Positions 1 to 6,557 of a DNA stretch of 12,173 nucleotides are shown piece after piece (within the stretch, counting starts at the first letter, position 1; every line of letters begins with the position of its first letter). Under the pieces are notes generated by a model. That model saw only the letters and a list, made by a program, of their open reading frames with translations. It did not search any database and was not told the DNA's origin. The stretch spans positions 1 to 12,173 of the forward strand of contig MVRB01000065.1 in the NCBI GenBank assembly GCA_002067635.1, given 5' to 3'. This stretch comes from Methanomassiliicoccales archaeon PtaU1.Bin030. Its GTDB lineage: Archaea; Thermoplasmatota; Thermoplasmata; Methanomassiliicoccales; Methanomassiliicoccaceae. The translations under genes were made by a program, and so were the position numbers.

Positions 1-348
1 GAATGTGGTGGTGCCAGAGCGTATCATCTCCACGCAGCCTTGGGCAGCCCCGGCTCGGATATCCCTTTCCGTTCTTTTGGCGTCCACCGCGAACACCTTG
101 TCCAGGAACTGGGGGAAGGGGAGGTCATCTGCTATCGACTTCAGGATGGCCATGGAGACGTGGGTGTGGGTGTTTATCAATCCCGGGATGACTATGTCTC
201 CCGCGGCGTCTATCTCCACATCCGCCGATCCACGCACCGTCCCTCCGACCTGCTCGATGGTACCGTCCCTCACCATGACGTCCCCACGGATGATCTGGCG
301 TTCAGCGTTCTGTGTTACGATATTAGCATCCCGGACAATAGTGAGCAT
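1..348 (-). CDS. Amidohydrolase, SAH/MTA/5'-deoxyadenosine deaminase type (3' end beyond the left edge)
   Basis: Reading the minus strand from an ATG at 348 gives 116 uninterrupted codons to the window edge, so only the N-terminal part is present. The protein begins MLTIVRDANIVTQN, followed by the small beta-sandwich typical of amidohydrolases, then PGLINTHTHVSMAILKS. The HTH pair (HxH, about residues 60-62) supplies two metal ligands at the end of the first strand of the TIM barrel. The next residues, ADDLPFPQFLDKVF, resemble the segment after HxH in the TrzN/SAH-deaminase branch, which deaminates S-adenosylhomocysteine, methylthioadenosine or 5'-deoxyadenosine. In methanogens a member of this family recycles SAM by-products. 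The exact substrate cannot be told from this fragment. The gene is divergent from the MBL-fold gene at 451, with about 100 bp between them. No good Shine-Dalgarno precedes the ATG, so translation may be nearly leaderless. Confidence 0.85.
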   Translation of the reverse strand, partial: MLTIVRDANIVTQNAERQIIRGDVMVRDGTIEQVGGTVRGSADVEIDAAGDIVIPGLINTHTHVSMAILKSIADDLPFPQFLDKVFAVDAKRTERDIRAGAAQGCVEMIRSGTTTF

Positions 349-377
349 CCTGACCGCCGGACCATCAATATGGACCT

Positions 378-385
378 TAATTAAC
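378..385. promoter_or_regulatory. TTAATTAA palindrome, possible shared TATA element of the divergent pair
   Basis: The perfect palindrome TTAATTAA lies between the divergent amidohydrolase and MBL-fold genes. Counting about 26 bp from its centre, the minus-strand transcript would start a few bases before the amidohydrolase ATG at 348. The plus-strand transcript would start about 45 bases before the TTG at 451. Both positions are plausible for archaeal TBP-dependent promoters, but no convincing BRE is visible and this rests on spacing alone. Confidence 0.3.
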
Positions 386-450
386 GTTGTCCGTCTGGTA
401 AGTTTGTTAAGAGCGTATGGTGTTAGGGTCCAATAAAAGGTGGGGCATAA

Positions 451-1290
451 TTGACCAGCATCACATTCTTGGGGACGGGAGGTGGTAGGTTCGCCACCAT
501 TTATCAGATCCGGGCCACGGGGGGCATTTATTTGAACGACGGCCCCCGGATACACCTGGACCCCGGCCCCTCCGCCCTAATGGGGATGCGTAAGCTGGCA
601 CTGGACCCGGCAAAGACCGATGCCGTCCTAATATCGCATTGCCATCCCGACCACTACGCTGATGCCGAGATGATCATAGAGGGGATGACCAAGGGGGGCT
701 TCAAACGCTCTGGGATGCTTGTGGGCAGCATCAGCGCGATCAAGGGAGCCGATGGTTTCAGCCAGGCCGTGTCCGAGTACCACCAGTCCATCGTGGCGGG
801 TGTGGAGACGGTGGAGGCCGGGTCTTCGTTCGCGGTGAAAGGGATGAACGTGGATGCAACAAGGACGGCCCACAGCGATCCCACGGGCGTAGGTTTCAAG
901 TTCCATACGTCGTCCGGGGTCATCTCGTATGTCGGGGACACCGAGTACGCAGACTACATAAAGGATGAGCATAAGGAGTGCAGGGTCCTAGTACTGAACC
1001 TCACCCGGCCCCTGAACTCACGGGTGCCCAAGCACCTCTGCACCGAGGACGCCGCCCTGCTGGCCAAGGAGATCTCGCCGGAGGTGGTTCTCCTCACGCA
1101 CTTCGGGATGCGTCTGGTCCATGAGGGAGTGAAGAAGCAGGCGGAGCATGTGGAGAACGCCTCGGGGGCACGTACTATAGCCGCCGAGGACCTCATGACC
1201 GTGCAGATCGGCAAGACCATTCGCTCCACCCGCTCACGGGGATGGGAGATCATAGGGGACGGCAAGGGGCCTGTACACCTTGATGCCTAA
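451..1290 (+). CDS. Metallo-beta-lactamase-fold hydrolase
   Basis: This is a 279-residue cytoplasmic protein with the metallo-beta-lactamase fold. It opens ITFLGTGGGRF, the usual first strand and glycine turn. It then carries the metal-binding motif HCHPDH (H63, H65, D67, H68), followed by H141, the aspartate of VGDTEY (D163) and the late histidine of LLTHFG (H217). A full set of ligands for a two-metal site is therefore present and the enzyme should be active. The overall pattern is closer to the RNase Z/lipoate-hydrolase-like phosphodiesterases than to lactamases, but the substrate is not identifiable. The TTG start is supported by AGGTGGGG at 438-445, five bases upstream; no better start exists in frame. 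The gene stands alone, ends in TAA and is followed by two T7 tracts. It sits upstream of the methanol operon without evident functional connection. Confidence 0.88.
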   Translation: MTSITFLGTGGGRFATIYQIRATGGIYLNDGPRIHLDPGPSALMGMRKLALDPAKTDAVLISHCHPDHYADAEMIIEGMTKGGFKRSGMLVGSISAIKGADGFSQAVSEYHQSIVAGVETVEAGSSFAVKGMNVDATRTAHSDPTGVGFKFHTSSGVISYVGDTEYADYIKDEHKECRVLVLNLTRPLNSRVPKHLCTEDAALLAKEISPEVVLLTHFGMRLVHEGVKKQAEHVENASGARTIAAEDLMTVQIGKTIRSTRSRGWEIIGDGKGPVHLDA

Positions 1291-1318
1291 TTTTTTTCAA
1301 CTGGATGTCCATTTTTTT
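1291..1318 (+). terminator. Paired T7 tracts after the MBL-fold gene
   Basis: Directly after the TAA stop come TTTTTTT (1291-1297) and a second TTTTTTT (1312-1318), separated by 14 bases with no strong hairpin. Runs of T downstream of a gene are the known form of intrinsic termination in archaea, so this probably ends the MBL-fold transcript and insulates the GTPase operon that follows. Confidence 0.5.
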
Positions 1319-1361
1319 CCCTGTGGAAAATTCATTTGATTGACAAAGAGGGAAAAGTTAG

Positions 1362-1375
1362 TAATACTTATAAGG
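1362..1375 (+). promoter_or_regulatory. TATA-like promoter box of the GTPase-ramA operon
   Basis: The sequence TAATACTTATAAGG lies 14-27 bases before the ATG at 1389, preceded by a purine-rich GGGAAAAG stretch that could act as BRE. Standard TATA-to-start spacing would place the transcript start at or around the ATG, consistent with leaderless translation. No Shine-Dalgarno is visible ahead of this gene, whereas most genes in the window have one. Confidence 0.45.
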
Positions 1376-1388
1376 CGTAAATTCTGCG

Positions 1389-1985
1389 ATGATAATCTGC
1401 CAAATAGTGGGCTTTTTAGGTAGTGGAAAGACCACTTTACTCGTCCAATTAGGTTCAGAGCTGGGCAAGGAAGGGAAGAAGGTCGCCATCATTGTGAACG
1501 AGATCGGTGAGATAGGGGTCGATGGGGCGGTCATAGACTCCTTCGGGTTCCAAAGCGTGGAGCTTACCGAGGGCTGCATCTGCTGCACGTTGGCAGGAAG
1601 CCTTCAGAACACCCTCAAGATAATAAGCAAGGAGTATCAGCCTGACCTCATCATAATAGAGCCCACCGGGATCGCCCTTCCCAACATCATCAAGAAAATG
1701 GTTCGGATAGCGATGGTGGGGGAAGATGCGATGTACACCATCGGCATAGTGGACGCTTTCAGGGCGGAGAAGCTGTTCAAGGAAGCTGAGACGTTCTGCA
1801 GGACCCAGATCGATGGGGCGGACATCGTGGCCATCAACAAGATAGACCTGATCGAAGATGGGGTACGGGAGAAGGTCAGCGATCTGGTCAGGAGCATCAC
1901 TCCTAAATCAAAGGTCGTTTTCATTTCGGCAAAACAGGCCCAGGGGCTGGAGAGCTTGTTGGAATTACTGAGGGAAGCATCATGA
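1389..1985 (+). CDS. COG0523/CobW-type G3E metallochaperone GTPase, short form
   Basis: This 198-residue GTPase belongs to the G3E family (CobW, UreG, HypB relatives), which uses GTP hydrolysis to load metal ions into target enzymes. Visible motifs are the P-loop GFLGSGKTT (residues 8-16), NEIGEIGVDG (37-46), the COG0523 hallmark GCICC (C63, C65, C66), the Walker B motif EPTG (91-94) and the guanine-specificity motif NKID (150-153). The CxCC motif argues for COG0523 and against HypB or UreG. The protein stops soon after the G domain and lacks the CobW C-terminal domain and the internal His-rich loop of most relatives. A His-rich partner is encoded immediately downstream with a 4-base ATGA overlap, suggesting a split version of the usual protein. 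It is the first gene of an operon ending in a RamA-like activase. The metal (zinc for MtaB, or cobalt) is not determinable from sequence. Confidence 0.9.
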   Translation: MIICQIVGFLGSGKTTLLVQLGSELGKEGKKVAIIVNEIGEIGVDGAVIDSFGFQSVELTEGCICCTLAGSLQNTLKIISKEYQPDLIIIEPTGIALPNIIKKMVRIAMVGEDAMYTIGIVDAFRAEKLFKEAETFCRTQIDGADIVAINKIDLIEDGVREKVSDLVRSITPKSKVVFISAKQAQGLESLLELLREAS

Positions 1986-2437
1986 GCGAAGATAGCAAGA
2001 AGATGGCTAATACCGGGGCTCATGGGATGAAGCTGACCTTCCACGCTCATCCATCCATCCCTTCCGATGAGTTCGTCTCCCTCATAGAAGACCTATTGAA
2101 CTCCGTCGGAGATAAGGTCAATGAGATGGGGAAGGTCCTGATAGGACACGCTAAGACATTCATCACCACACCCCATGGGACCCTTAAGGTGAACCTTATA
2201 GACACCGACCTGGGAGCGGAGACCCTGAACAGACTGTCCTCGCCTGAAGTGGAAGAAGGAGAGATGAAGTTCATGTGCGTGCTCATGGGCCTGTCGGATC
2301 ATGAGGTCGAGGAGATCATGGAAGAGAGCCTTGAGAGCCTTAAGGACCGCATGGAGCTAAAGATCGAAGAGCATGAGCATCATGAGCACGAGAACGAGCA
2401 TCAGCATCAGCATGATGAGCACGAGCATCAGCAATAA
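1982..2437 (+). CDS. Small acidic protein with histidine-rich metal-binding tail, partner of the GTPase
   Basis: This is a 151-residue cytoplasmic protein I do not recognise as a named family. Residues 15-125 form a compact domain; the piece GKVLIGHAKTFITTPHG (50-66) followed by LKVNLIDTDLG recalls the beta strands of the CobW C-terminal domain, though this is only a resemblance. After an acidic helix (107-130), the tail from 131 to 149 carries nine histidines mixed with Glu, Gln, Asp and one Asn. Such tails bind Zn2+, Ni2+ or Co2+ in metallochaperones. The start codon overlaps the GTPase stop (ATGA at 1982-1985), indicating translational coupling and probably equimolar synthesis. The ramA-like gene follows nine bases after the stop. 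The most economical reading is that GTPase and His-rich protein are two halves of one metal-delivery unit. There is no signal peptide, so a periplasmic metal trap is unlikely. Confidence 0.8.
   Translation: MSEDSKKMANTGAHGMKLTFHAHPSIPSDEFVSLIEDLLNSVGDKVNEMGKVLIGHAKTFITTPHGTLKVNLIDTDLGAETLNRLSSPEVEEGEMKFMCVLMGLSDHEVEEIMEESLESLKDRMELKIEEHEHHEHENEHQHQHDEHEHQQ
2370..2432 (+). repeat. Imperfect GAGCAT/CAGCAT hexamer tract encoding the His-rich tail
   Basis: The 3' end of the His-rich gene is low-complexity DNA built from GAGCAT, CAGCAT and GAGCAC hexamers. Such tracts expand and contract by slippage, so the length of the metal-binding tail may vary between strains. The reading frame stays intact throughout. 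Confidence 0.7.
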
Positions 2438-2446
2438 GGTGGTCAA

Positions 2447-4081
2447 ATGGAGAAATATGGACTAGCCATAGATGTGGGAACGAGCGGTACGAGAATGCAC
2501 GCGGTGGACCTGGAGTCCAATAAGATCATCTCCACTGCAATAACTATGCGTCATCCTGTTCCAGGCGCGAACGTCATGGATCACCTGACATTCTGCATCG
2601 AGGTGGACAGAGGACTGGCCCACAGACTGCTGATTGACACCTCCAACCGGCTCATGAAGATGCTGGACATCGACCTGAAGAAGGTGGAAAGGGTAGCAAT
2701 TTGCGGCAACCCCATCCAGCTCTCCATCTACCAGGACATGGAGGTGCGCGACCTGGCCTTTGCCATGCCCAACGCGCTGAGGAGCCGGGGGGTCGAGCTG
2801 CAGAAGAGGGATGCGGCGGTCCTCAATGCAGCGGACATTGGGCTTGACCTGCCTGACAAGGTCGAGCTGTACGTACCCCCTGCCATCCGTCATGAGATCG
2901 GTGCGGACGCCCTGGCCATGATGTACAAGACCAACCTGTTGGACCGGAAGGAGAACGTCCTTGTGACCGATTACGGGACCAACGCCGAGATGGCCCTCAA
3001 GGTCGGTGATGAGATCTATACCGGCTCTGCCGCTGCGGGCCCGGCCATCGAGGGGCAGTCCATAAAGGCTGGGATGCTGGCAGCTCCGGGGGCCATCAGC
3101 GATGTGGATGCGTTCATGGACTGGAAGTGCACTGTTCTCGATGAAGCTATCCTGGCACAGGAAGGCGACACGGTCAACCCCAACACCGGAACGGTCGTAA
3201 CGGAGAGCGCCATGCACGGGAAGGCGACCGGCATCACCGGTACCGGCGTCATCGCGGCCATCGCAGAGGGTCTGAGCAACGGCCTGATAAAGATGCCACA
3301 CATCAACACCATCGATGGCAGGCTCCATCTTCAGGACGGGGTCGTCCTGACCGAGCATGATATTGTCGAGGCTTCCAAGACCTTCGGCGCCATGAGGGCC
3401 GGTCACTTCACCCTTCTGGAGCACGCAGGGCTCAAGTTCGAGGAGCTGGACATCATGTACATGAGCGGTGCGTCCGGTACCTACGTGGACGCTCGTAAGG
3501 CGCAGAGGGTCGGACTGCTGCCGCCGTCCTGCGGCCAGATCTTCCAGTACGGCAACACCTCCCTGGCCCTGGCCTTGGACCTCGTCCGGAACCCCGGACT
3601 TCTGGACGAACTTCAGGCGTTGGCTAACTCCATCCGTGCCAACCACGTCATGTTCGCCACCGACAAGGTGTTCGAGACCGTGTTCATCCAGGAGCTGGCA
3701 TACTGGACCGAGGGCATGCCCATGGAGATGTACAATATGATGCTTGGCCTCAAGGACATCCAGCCCCTGCCGGACAAGATCAAGGATGCCCAGGTCACCC
3801 GCACCGTGCTCAGGGACATACCTGATCTCGGCTACAAGGGGCTCAGGGTCCTCAGGGACATAGGCATATTCATGGAGGGATCCTTCGAGGGCTGCATAGG
3901 ATGCAGCAAGTGCGTCGATGACTGCCCCGAGAACGCGATCACCATGACCCCCATGGACGACAAGTACCAGATGAGGATCGCCTCTGACCTGTGCAATGGG
4001 ACGGCATGCTTGCGCTGCGAGAGGATCTGCCCTGAGAAGGTCTTCAAGGTCAGGGAGCTGCAGAAGAACATCCTTAATTAA
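2447..4081 (+). CDS. ramA: RamA-like reductive activase of corrinoid methyltransferase proteins
   Basis: This 544-residue iron-sulfur ATPase restores the active Co(I) state of corrinoid proteins after accidental oxidation to Co(II). The N-terminus has the first phosphate loop of the actin/Hsp70-like fold (DVGTSGTRMH, residues 9-18). A second motif, DYGTNAEM (175-182), and the GASG turn (341-344) belong to the DUF4445/RACo-type core. The C-terminus is a ferredoxin with two [4Fe-4S] motifs: C483, C486, C489, C493 and C516, C521, C524, C528. The second is spaced Cx4Cx2Cx3C rather than the standard Cx2Cx2Cx3C. Length and architecture match RamA, the methylamine activase of Methanosarcina. Facing mtaCB tail to tail, this copy probably serves the methanol system, the role called MAP in older work, but methylamine corrinoid proteins elsewhere could also be clients. 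GGTGG at 2438-2442 is its ribosome binding site. Confidence 0.92.
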   Translation: MEKYGLAIDVGTSGTRMHAVDLESNKIISTAITMRHPVPGANVMDHLTFCIEVDRGLAHRLLIDTSNRLMKMLDIDLKKVERVAICGNPIQLSIYQDMEVRDLAFAMPNALRSRGVELQKRDAAVLNAADIGLDLPDKVELYVPPAIRHEIGADALAMMYKTNLLDRKENVLVTDYGTNAEMALKVGDEIYTGSAAAGPAIEGQSIKAGMLAAPGAISDVDAFMDWKCTVLDEAILAQEGDTVNPNTGTVVTESAMHGKATGITGTGVIAAIAEGLSNGLIKMPHINTIDGRLHLQDGVVLTEHDIVEASKTFGAMRAGHFTLLEHAGLKFEELDIMYMSGASGTYVDARKAQRVGLLPPSCGQIFQYGNTSLALALDLVRNPGLLDELQALANSIRANHVMFATDKVFETVFIQELAYWTEGMPMEMYNMMLGLKDIQPLPDKIKDAQVTRTVLRDIPDLGYKGLRVLRDIGIFMEGSFEGCIGCSKCVDDCPENAITMTPMDDKYQMRIASDLCNGTACLRCERICPEKVFKVRELQKNILN

Positions 4082-4116
4082 AAGGAGGGGGGGGCTACCC
4101 TCTCCCGCCTTTTTCT
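4081..4116. terminator. Bidirectional hairpin terminator between the ramA-like gene and mtaB
   Basis: AAAGG (4081-4085) pairs with CCTTT (4108-4112), and an inner run of eight G (4087-4094) can pair with the CCC and CTCCC segments at 4098-4106. On the plus strand the stem is followed by TTTTT, ending the ramA-like transcript right at its stop codon. On the minus strand the same stem ends in CCTTTTAATT, so it can also stop mtaB transcripts, which have no other T tract after their TAA. The remaining gene-free sequence, 4117-4198, holds three TGGTC repeats (4151-4172) and nothing else I can name. Confidence 0.55.
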
Positions 4117-4198
4117 GTCTTATTATTCCTTTTCTATAGGCATGTAACAATGGTCTGGTCCATGGTCGGATAGAGGTCCCTGGTCCACCTCGCCCTGC

Positions 4199-5602
4199 TT
4201 ATAGTTCATAGTTCTTAGGATTGAACAGGGGGACGTCCTTGTATGCCTTGAGGCACATCTCCTGGAAGCGGCCTTCCTCTTCAGGCAGGGCCGAGAGGTC
4301 GGTTATGATCTTACGCAGCATGTCCTGCTCGTGCTTGGACAATCTCAGCTTACCTGACTTGTTCTCCTCCTCTATCAGCCTGGCCGCGGTCATGCCGGCG
4401 GCCTTGGAGCGCAGGTAGATATCGTTGCCGTACTCCACTATCGCCTGACCTACCTTGTAGGCGTTGTCGTAGGCCAGGATGAAGGCCTCCGGGCTTCGGT
4501 AGCGGTCCGTGGCCATGTACAGGTCGCGGAGGAGCCGGTCCTGCTTCAGCTGCTTGGCCATGTTCATGAGCGCGGCCTCGTAACCTATGGAGCCCAGCCA
4601 GCACTGGACGGACGACCCGCCGAACTCGGGGTGGTATTCCACAGACTCATTGGACCACAGGTCACACACCTGAGCTATGAGGTTTCCCATGAGGTCCGCG
4701 TGGGCGCACTGGCAGTTCTTACCCTCCTGGGCCGTGGGCTTGCCAGCGATGGCCTTGACGATGGGGCCCTCGTAGCCGCAGTCCTTATCGGGGCCTGTGG
4801 CGCCGCACTCCCACGCCACCAGGGTCTTGGCGGAGGCGATCGCCCGGGTGACCGCGGCGAAGGTGCGGGGTATGTCCCGGTCAAGGTAGCCCCCGGCCAT
4901 GAACATGGAGGTGTTCGCGCCCGCGCAGTTCGTGTCCCCCCCGGCACGGACCTTGTTCTTCTTGGCGATGTCAACGATCTGAGGCCAGATCCACGCCATG
5001 TCAATGGAGCCGAGATACCCGATGCCGAACAGCCAACCGCGGATGTCTTGGCGCAGTATGGCGTAGTCAGCCACCTCCTTCCCCCCCGTGGACTCGATGG
5101 ACAGCAGGTCCGCCCCATTCTCGGCCGCGACCTCGATCGACTCCACGCACTTCTCTGGATAGCTGTGCTTCTTGTCCATGCCGACCCGGAGGCCCTCCTC
5201 GGCAAGGCGGGGGTCGGCGACAGTATGGCGGATGGACAGGGCGATGCCGTACTCATCATGGTAGTTCTGCATCATCTCCTTCTGGCCTGCGACCACAGGC
5301 TTCTCGTACCTCTGAGGCTCGTTGACCATCTGGAAGATGTGCTCGTTCTCCAGCTGGACCGCGGGGAAACCCAGGGTGATCGCTCTGTCCAGGATGTCCT
5401 TGGTGATGTAGTCCACATACTCCCTCCTAAGGGACTCAGGGTTCTTCTCCGCTCCTGGCCTGGGGGCAAAGTTGATCTCCGGGACCACGACCCCTGCGCC
5501 CACGGTCTGCCCTAGGCCATAGGAGACAGGGTACCTGGCCTCGCCGAAGACCATCTCGTCAGGGGACCCATACTCCATCCTCGTGTATCTCTTGATAGCC
5601 AT
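4199..5602 (-). CDS. mtaB: Methanol:corrinoid methyltransferase, zinc subunit MtaB
   Basis: MtaB activates methanol on a zinc ion and moves its methyl group to the Co(I) corrinoid of MtaC, the first step of methanol-dependent methanogenesis. The 467-residue protein is close to the 461 residues of the Methanosarcina barkeri enzyme and looks full length. The zinc ligands known from the M. barkeri MtaBC structure (Glu164, Cys220, Cys269) correspond here to E170 in SIESTGG, C226 in GGDTNCAG and C275 in KDCGYEG. All three are shifted by exactly six residues, so the active site is complete. The ATG at 5602 follows AGGAGG (5615-5610) at seven bases; that ribosome binding site overlaps the mtaC stop, and the genes are 11 bases apart, so they are co-transcribed and probably translationally coupled. 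No in-frame TAG is present, as expected for a methanol enzyme compared with pyrrolysine-containing methylamine methyltransferases. Confidence 0.97.
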   Translation of the reverse strand: MAIKRYTRMEYGSPDEMVFGEARYPVSYGLGQTVGAGVVVPEINFAPRPGAEKNPESLRREYVDYITKDILDRAITLGFPAVQLENEHIFQMVNEPQRYEKPVVAGQKEMMQNYHDEYGIALSIRHTVADPRLAEEGLRVGMDKKHSYPEKCVESIEVAAENGADLLSIESTGGKEVADYAILRQDIRGWLFGIGYLGSIDMAWIWPQIVDIAKKNKVRAGGDTNCAGANTSMFMAGGYLDRDIPRTFAAVTRAIASAKTLVAWECGATGPDKDCGYEGPIVKAIAGKPTAQEGKNCQCAHADLMGNLIAQVCDLWSNESVEYHPEFGGSSVQCWLGSIGYEAALMNMAKQLKQDRLLRDLYMATDRYRSPEAFILAYDNAYKVGQAIVEYGNDIYLRSKAAGMTAARLIEEENKSGKLRLSKHEQDMLRKIITDLSALPEEEGRFQEMCLKAYKDVPLFNPKNYEL

Positions 5603-5613
5603 TGTGATGCCTC

Positions 5614-6399
5614 CTACTCCTTGGCCGCCGTCAGCTTGTCCCAGTTCTCCCGTAGACGCCTCCAGTCGTAGCCCTCCATGGTCTTGTTCGCAAGGGCGGG
5701 TCCCTGTATGGCCTTGGCCGCGAACACGCCCATGGGATAGGACTCCACATACGCACGGTTCACGGCCCCGCCAGCGCAGATGAACGGGATGTTGATCCCC
5801 CTCTCCCGCAGCCTCTCGGAGATCTTGGGGAACGCGGACATGGTGGTGGTCATGAGCGCGGTCCCGGTCAATATCGCCGGCTTCTCGTTCTCAACGGTTG
5901 TTATGACGTCCTGGATGGATACGTCCCTTCCCATGTCCACGACGGTGTAGCCGTTGGATTTGAGGAGAACGGCCGCGATGTTCTTACCAATGTCATGGGG
6001 ATCTCCCTCGGCCACGTGCATCACCACCTTGCCTCGGGTCTCGCGTGCCCCCTTCATCTGGAACTCGCACAGCTTCACCCCCTTGTCCATGACCTCGGCG
6101 GCCACCATCACGTGCGGAAGGTAATAGATACCCCGTCCGTAGAGCTCGCCCACTACGTCCATGCCCTTTATGAGGCCGTGCTCGATTACCTCCTCAGGGC
6201 TGTAGTTCTTCAGGGCCGAACCCACGTCCTCCGTGATGTTCTTGGAGCGCATGAACACGACATCCTCGACCACCTTCCGCAGGTAGGGGTCCTTGGGCAC
6301 CATCCTCGCGGCCAGCTCCTCCGGGGACTCCTTTGTCTCCATCTGGATATCGTATCTTCTTAGAACACGGTCAAAGTTCACACTCTTGAGATCTAACAT
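5614..6399 (-). CDS. mtaC: Methanol methyltransferase corrinoid protein MtaC
   Basis: MtaC carries the corrinoid cofactor between MtaB and MtaA. The 261-residue protein has the two expected parts: a helical cap domain (about residues 35-120, with GMDVVGELYGRGIYYLPHVM) and a Rossmann-type B12-binding domain. The latter starts with GKVVMHVAEGDPHDIGKN, whose histidine (H135, equivalent to His136 in M. barkeri) is the lower axial ligand of cobalt. The later GTALMTTTM and CAGGAVN motifs line the nucleotide tail pocket. The ATG at 6399 has AAGGAGG (6413-6407) seven bases upstream. It is the first gene of the mtaCB operon. It ends in TAG, the only TAG among the ten complete stop codons I can read in this window, which is notable if the organism decodes TAG as pyrrolysine. 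Upstream lies a strong nested inverted repeat, a likely control site. Confidence 0.97.
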   Translation of the reverse strand: MLDLKSVNFDRVLRRYDIQMETKESPEELAARMVPKDPYLRKVVEDVVFMRSKNITEDVGSALKNYSPEEVIEHGLIKGMDVVGELYGRGIYYLPHVMVAAEVMDKGVKLCEFQMKGARETRGKVVMHVAEGDPHDIGKNIAAVLLKSNGYTVVDMGRDVSIQDVITTVENEKPAILTGTALMTTTMSAFPKISERLRERGINIPFICAGGAVNRAYVESYPMGVFAAKAIQGPALANKTMEGYDWRRLRENWDKLTAAKE

Positions 6400-6423
6400 G
6401 CTCGAACCTCCTTACAGCCTATC

Positions 6424-6453
6424 GCGGGGACATTGTGACAATCCGCTCCCCGC
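6424..6453. promoter_or_regulatory. Nested inverted repeat in the mtaC 5' region, candidate operator or leader hairpin
   Basis: GCGGGGA (6424-6430) is perfectly complementary to TCCCCGC (6447-6453), and between them lies the palindrome ATTGT-G-ACAAT (6432-6442). The element begins 25 bases before the mtaC ATG and about 11 bases before its ribosome binding site. As RNA it would form an 11-bp stem with a small internal asymmetry that could influence access to the ribosome binding site. As DNA, the ATTGTGACAAT core has the symmetry of a dimeric regulator site. Two weaker inverted repeats lie farther upstream: TCAAC/GTTGA (6462-6466, 6476-6480) and CTATG/CATAG (6472-6476, 6489-6493). The sequence alone cannot choose between an RNA and a DNA role. 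Confidence 0.6.
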
Positions 6454-6510
6454 TATGATCGTCAACGAGTTCTATGTTGATTACCTACCATAGATAAAGC
6501 TGTCAGGGGT

Positions 6511-6521
6511 CATATTTTTTT
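6511..6521 (-). promoter_or_regulatory. A-rich TATA-like box, candidate mtaCB promoter
   Basis: On the minus strand this reads AAAAAAATATG, the most AT-rich stretch upstream of mtaC. If it is the TATA element, transcription would begin near 6490 and give a leader of about 90 nt that includes the nested inverted repeat. Methanosarcina mta operons are known for long untranslated leaders, which agrees. A second candidate, TTTATCTATGG (6497-6487), would give a shorter leader. Confidence 0.35.
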
Positions 6522-6557
6522 GTGCCCTTACTAAGCTACCTCTCGGTCCATGCATAA

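Noticed and set aside
5..436. Open plus-strand frame of 143 codons at the left edge
   Set aside because: It lies antisense to the amidohydrolase fragment, whose N-terminal sequence and HxH motif are convincing; the plus-strand translation shows no family features.
2462..4150. Long open frame of 562 codons antisense to the ramA-like gene
   Set aside because: It is a complementary-strand shadow of a GC-rich gene; the translation is low in recognisable motifs, while the plus strand encodes a complete activase with both Fe-S motifs.
4631..5515. Plus-strand open frame of 294 codons antisense to mtaB
   Set aside because: Shadow frame; mtaB on the other strand has full length, all zinc ligands and a ribosome binding site.
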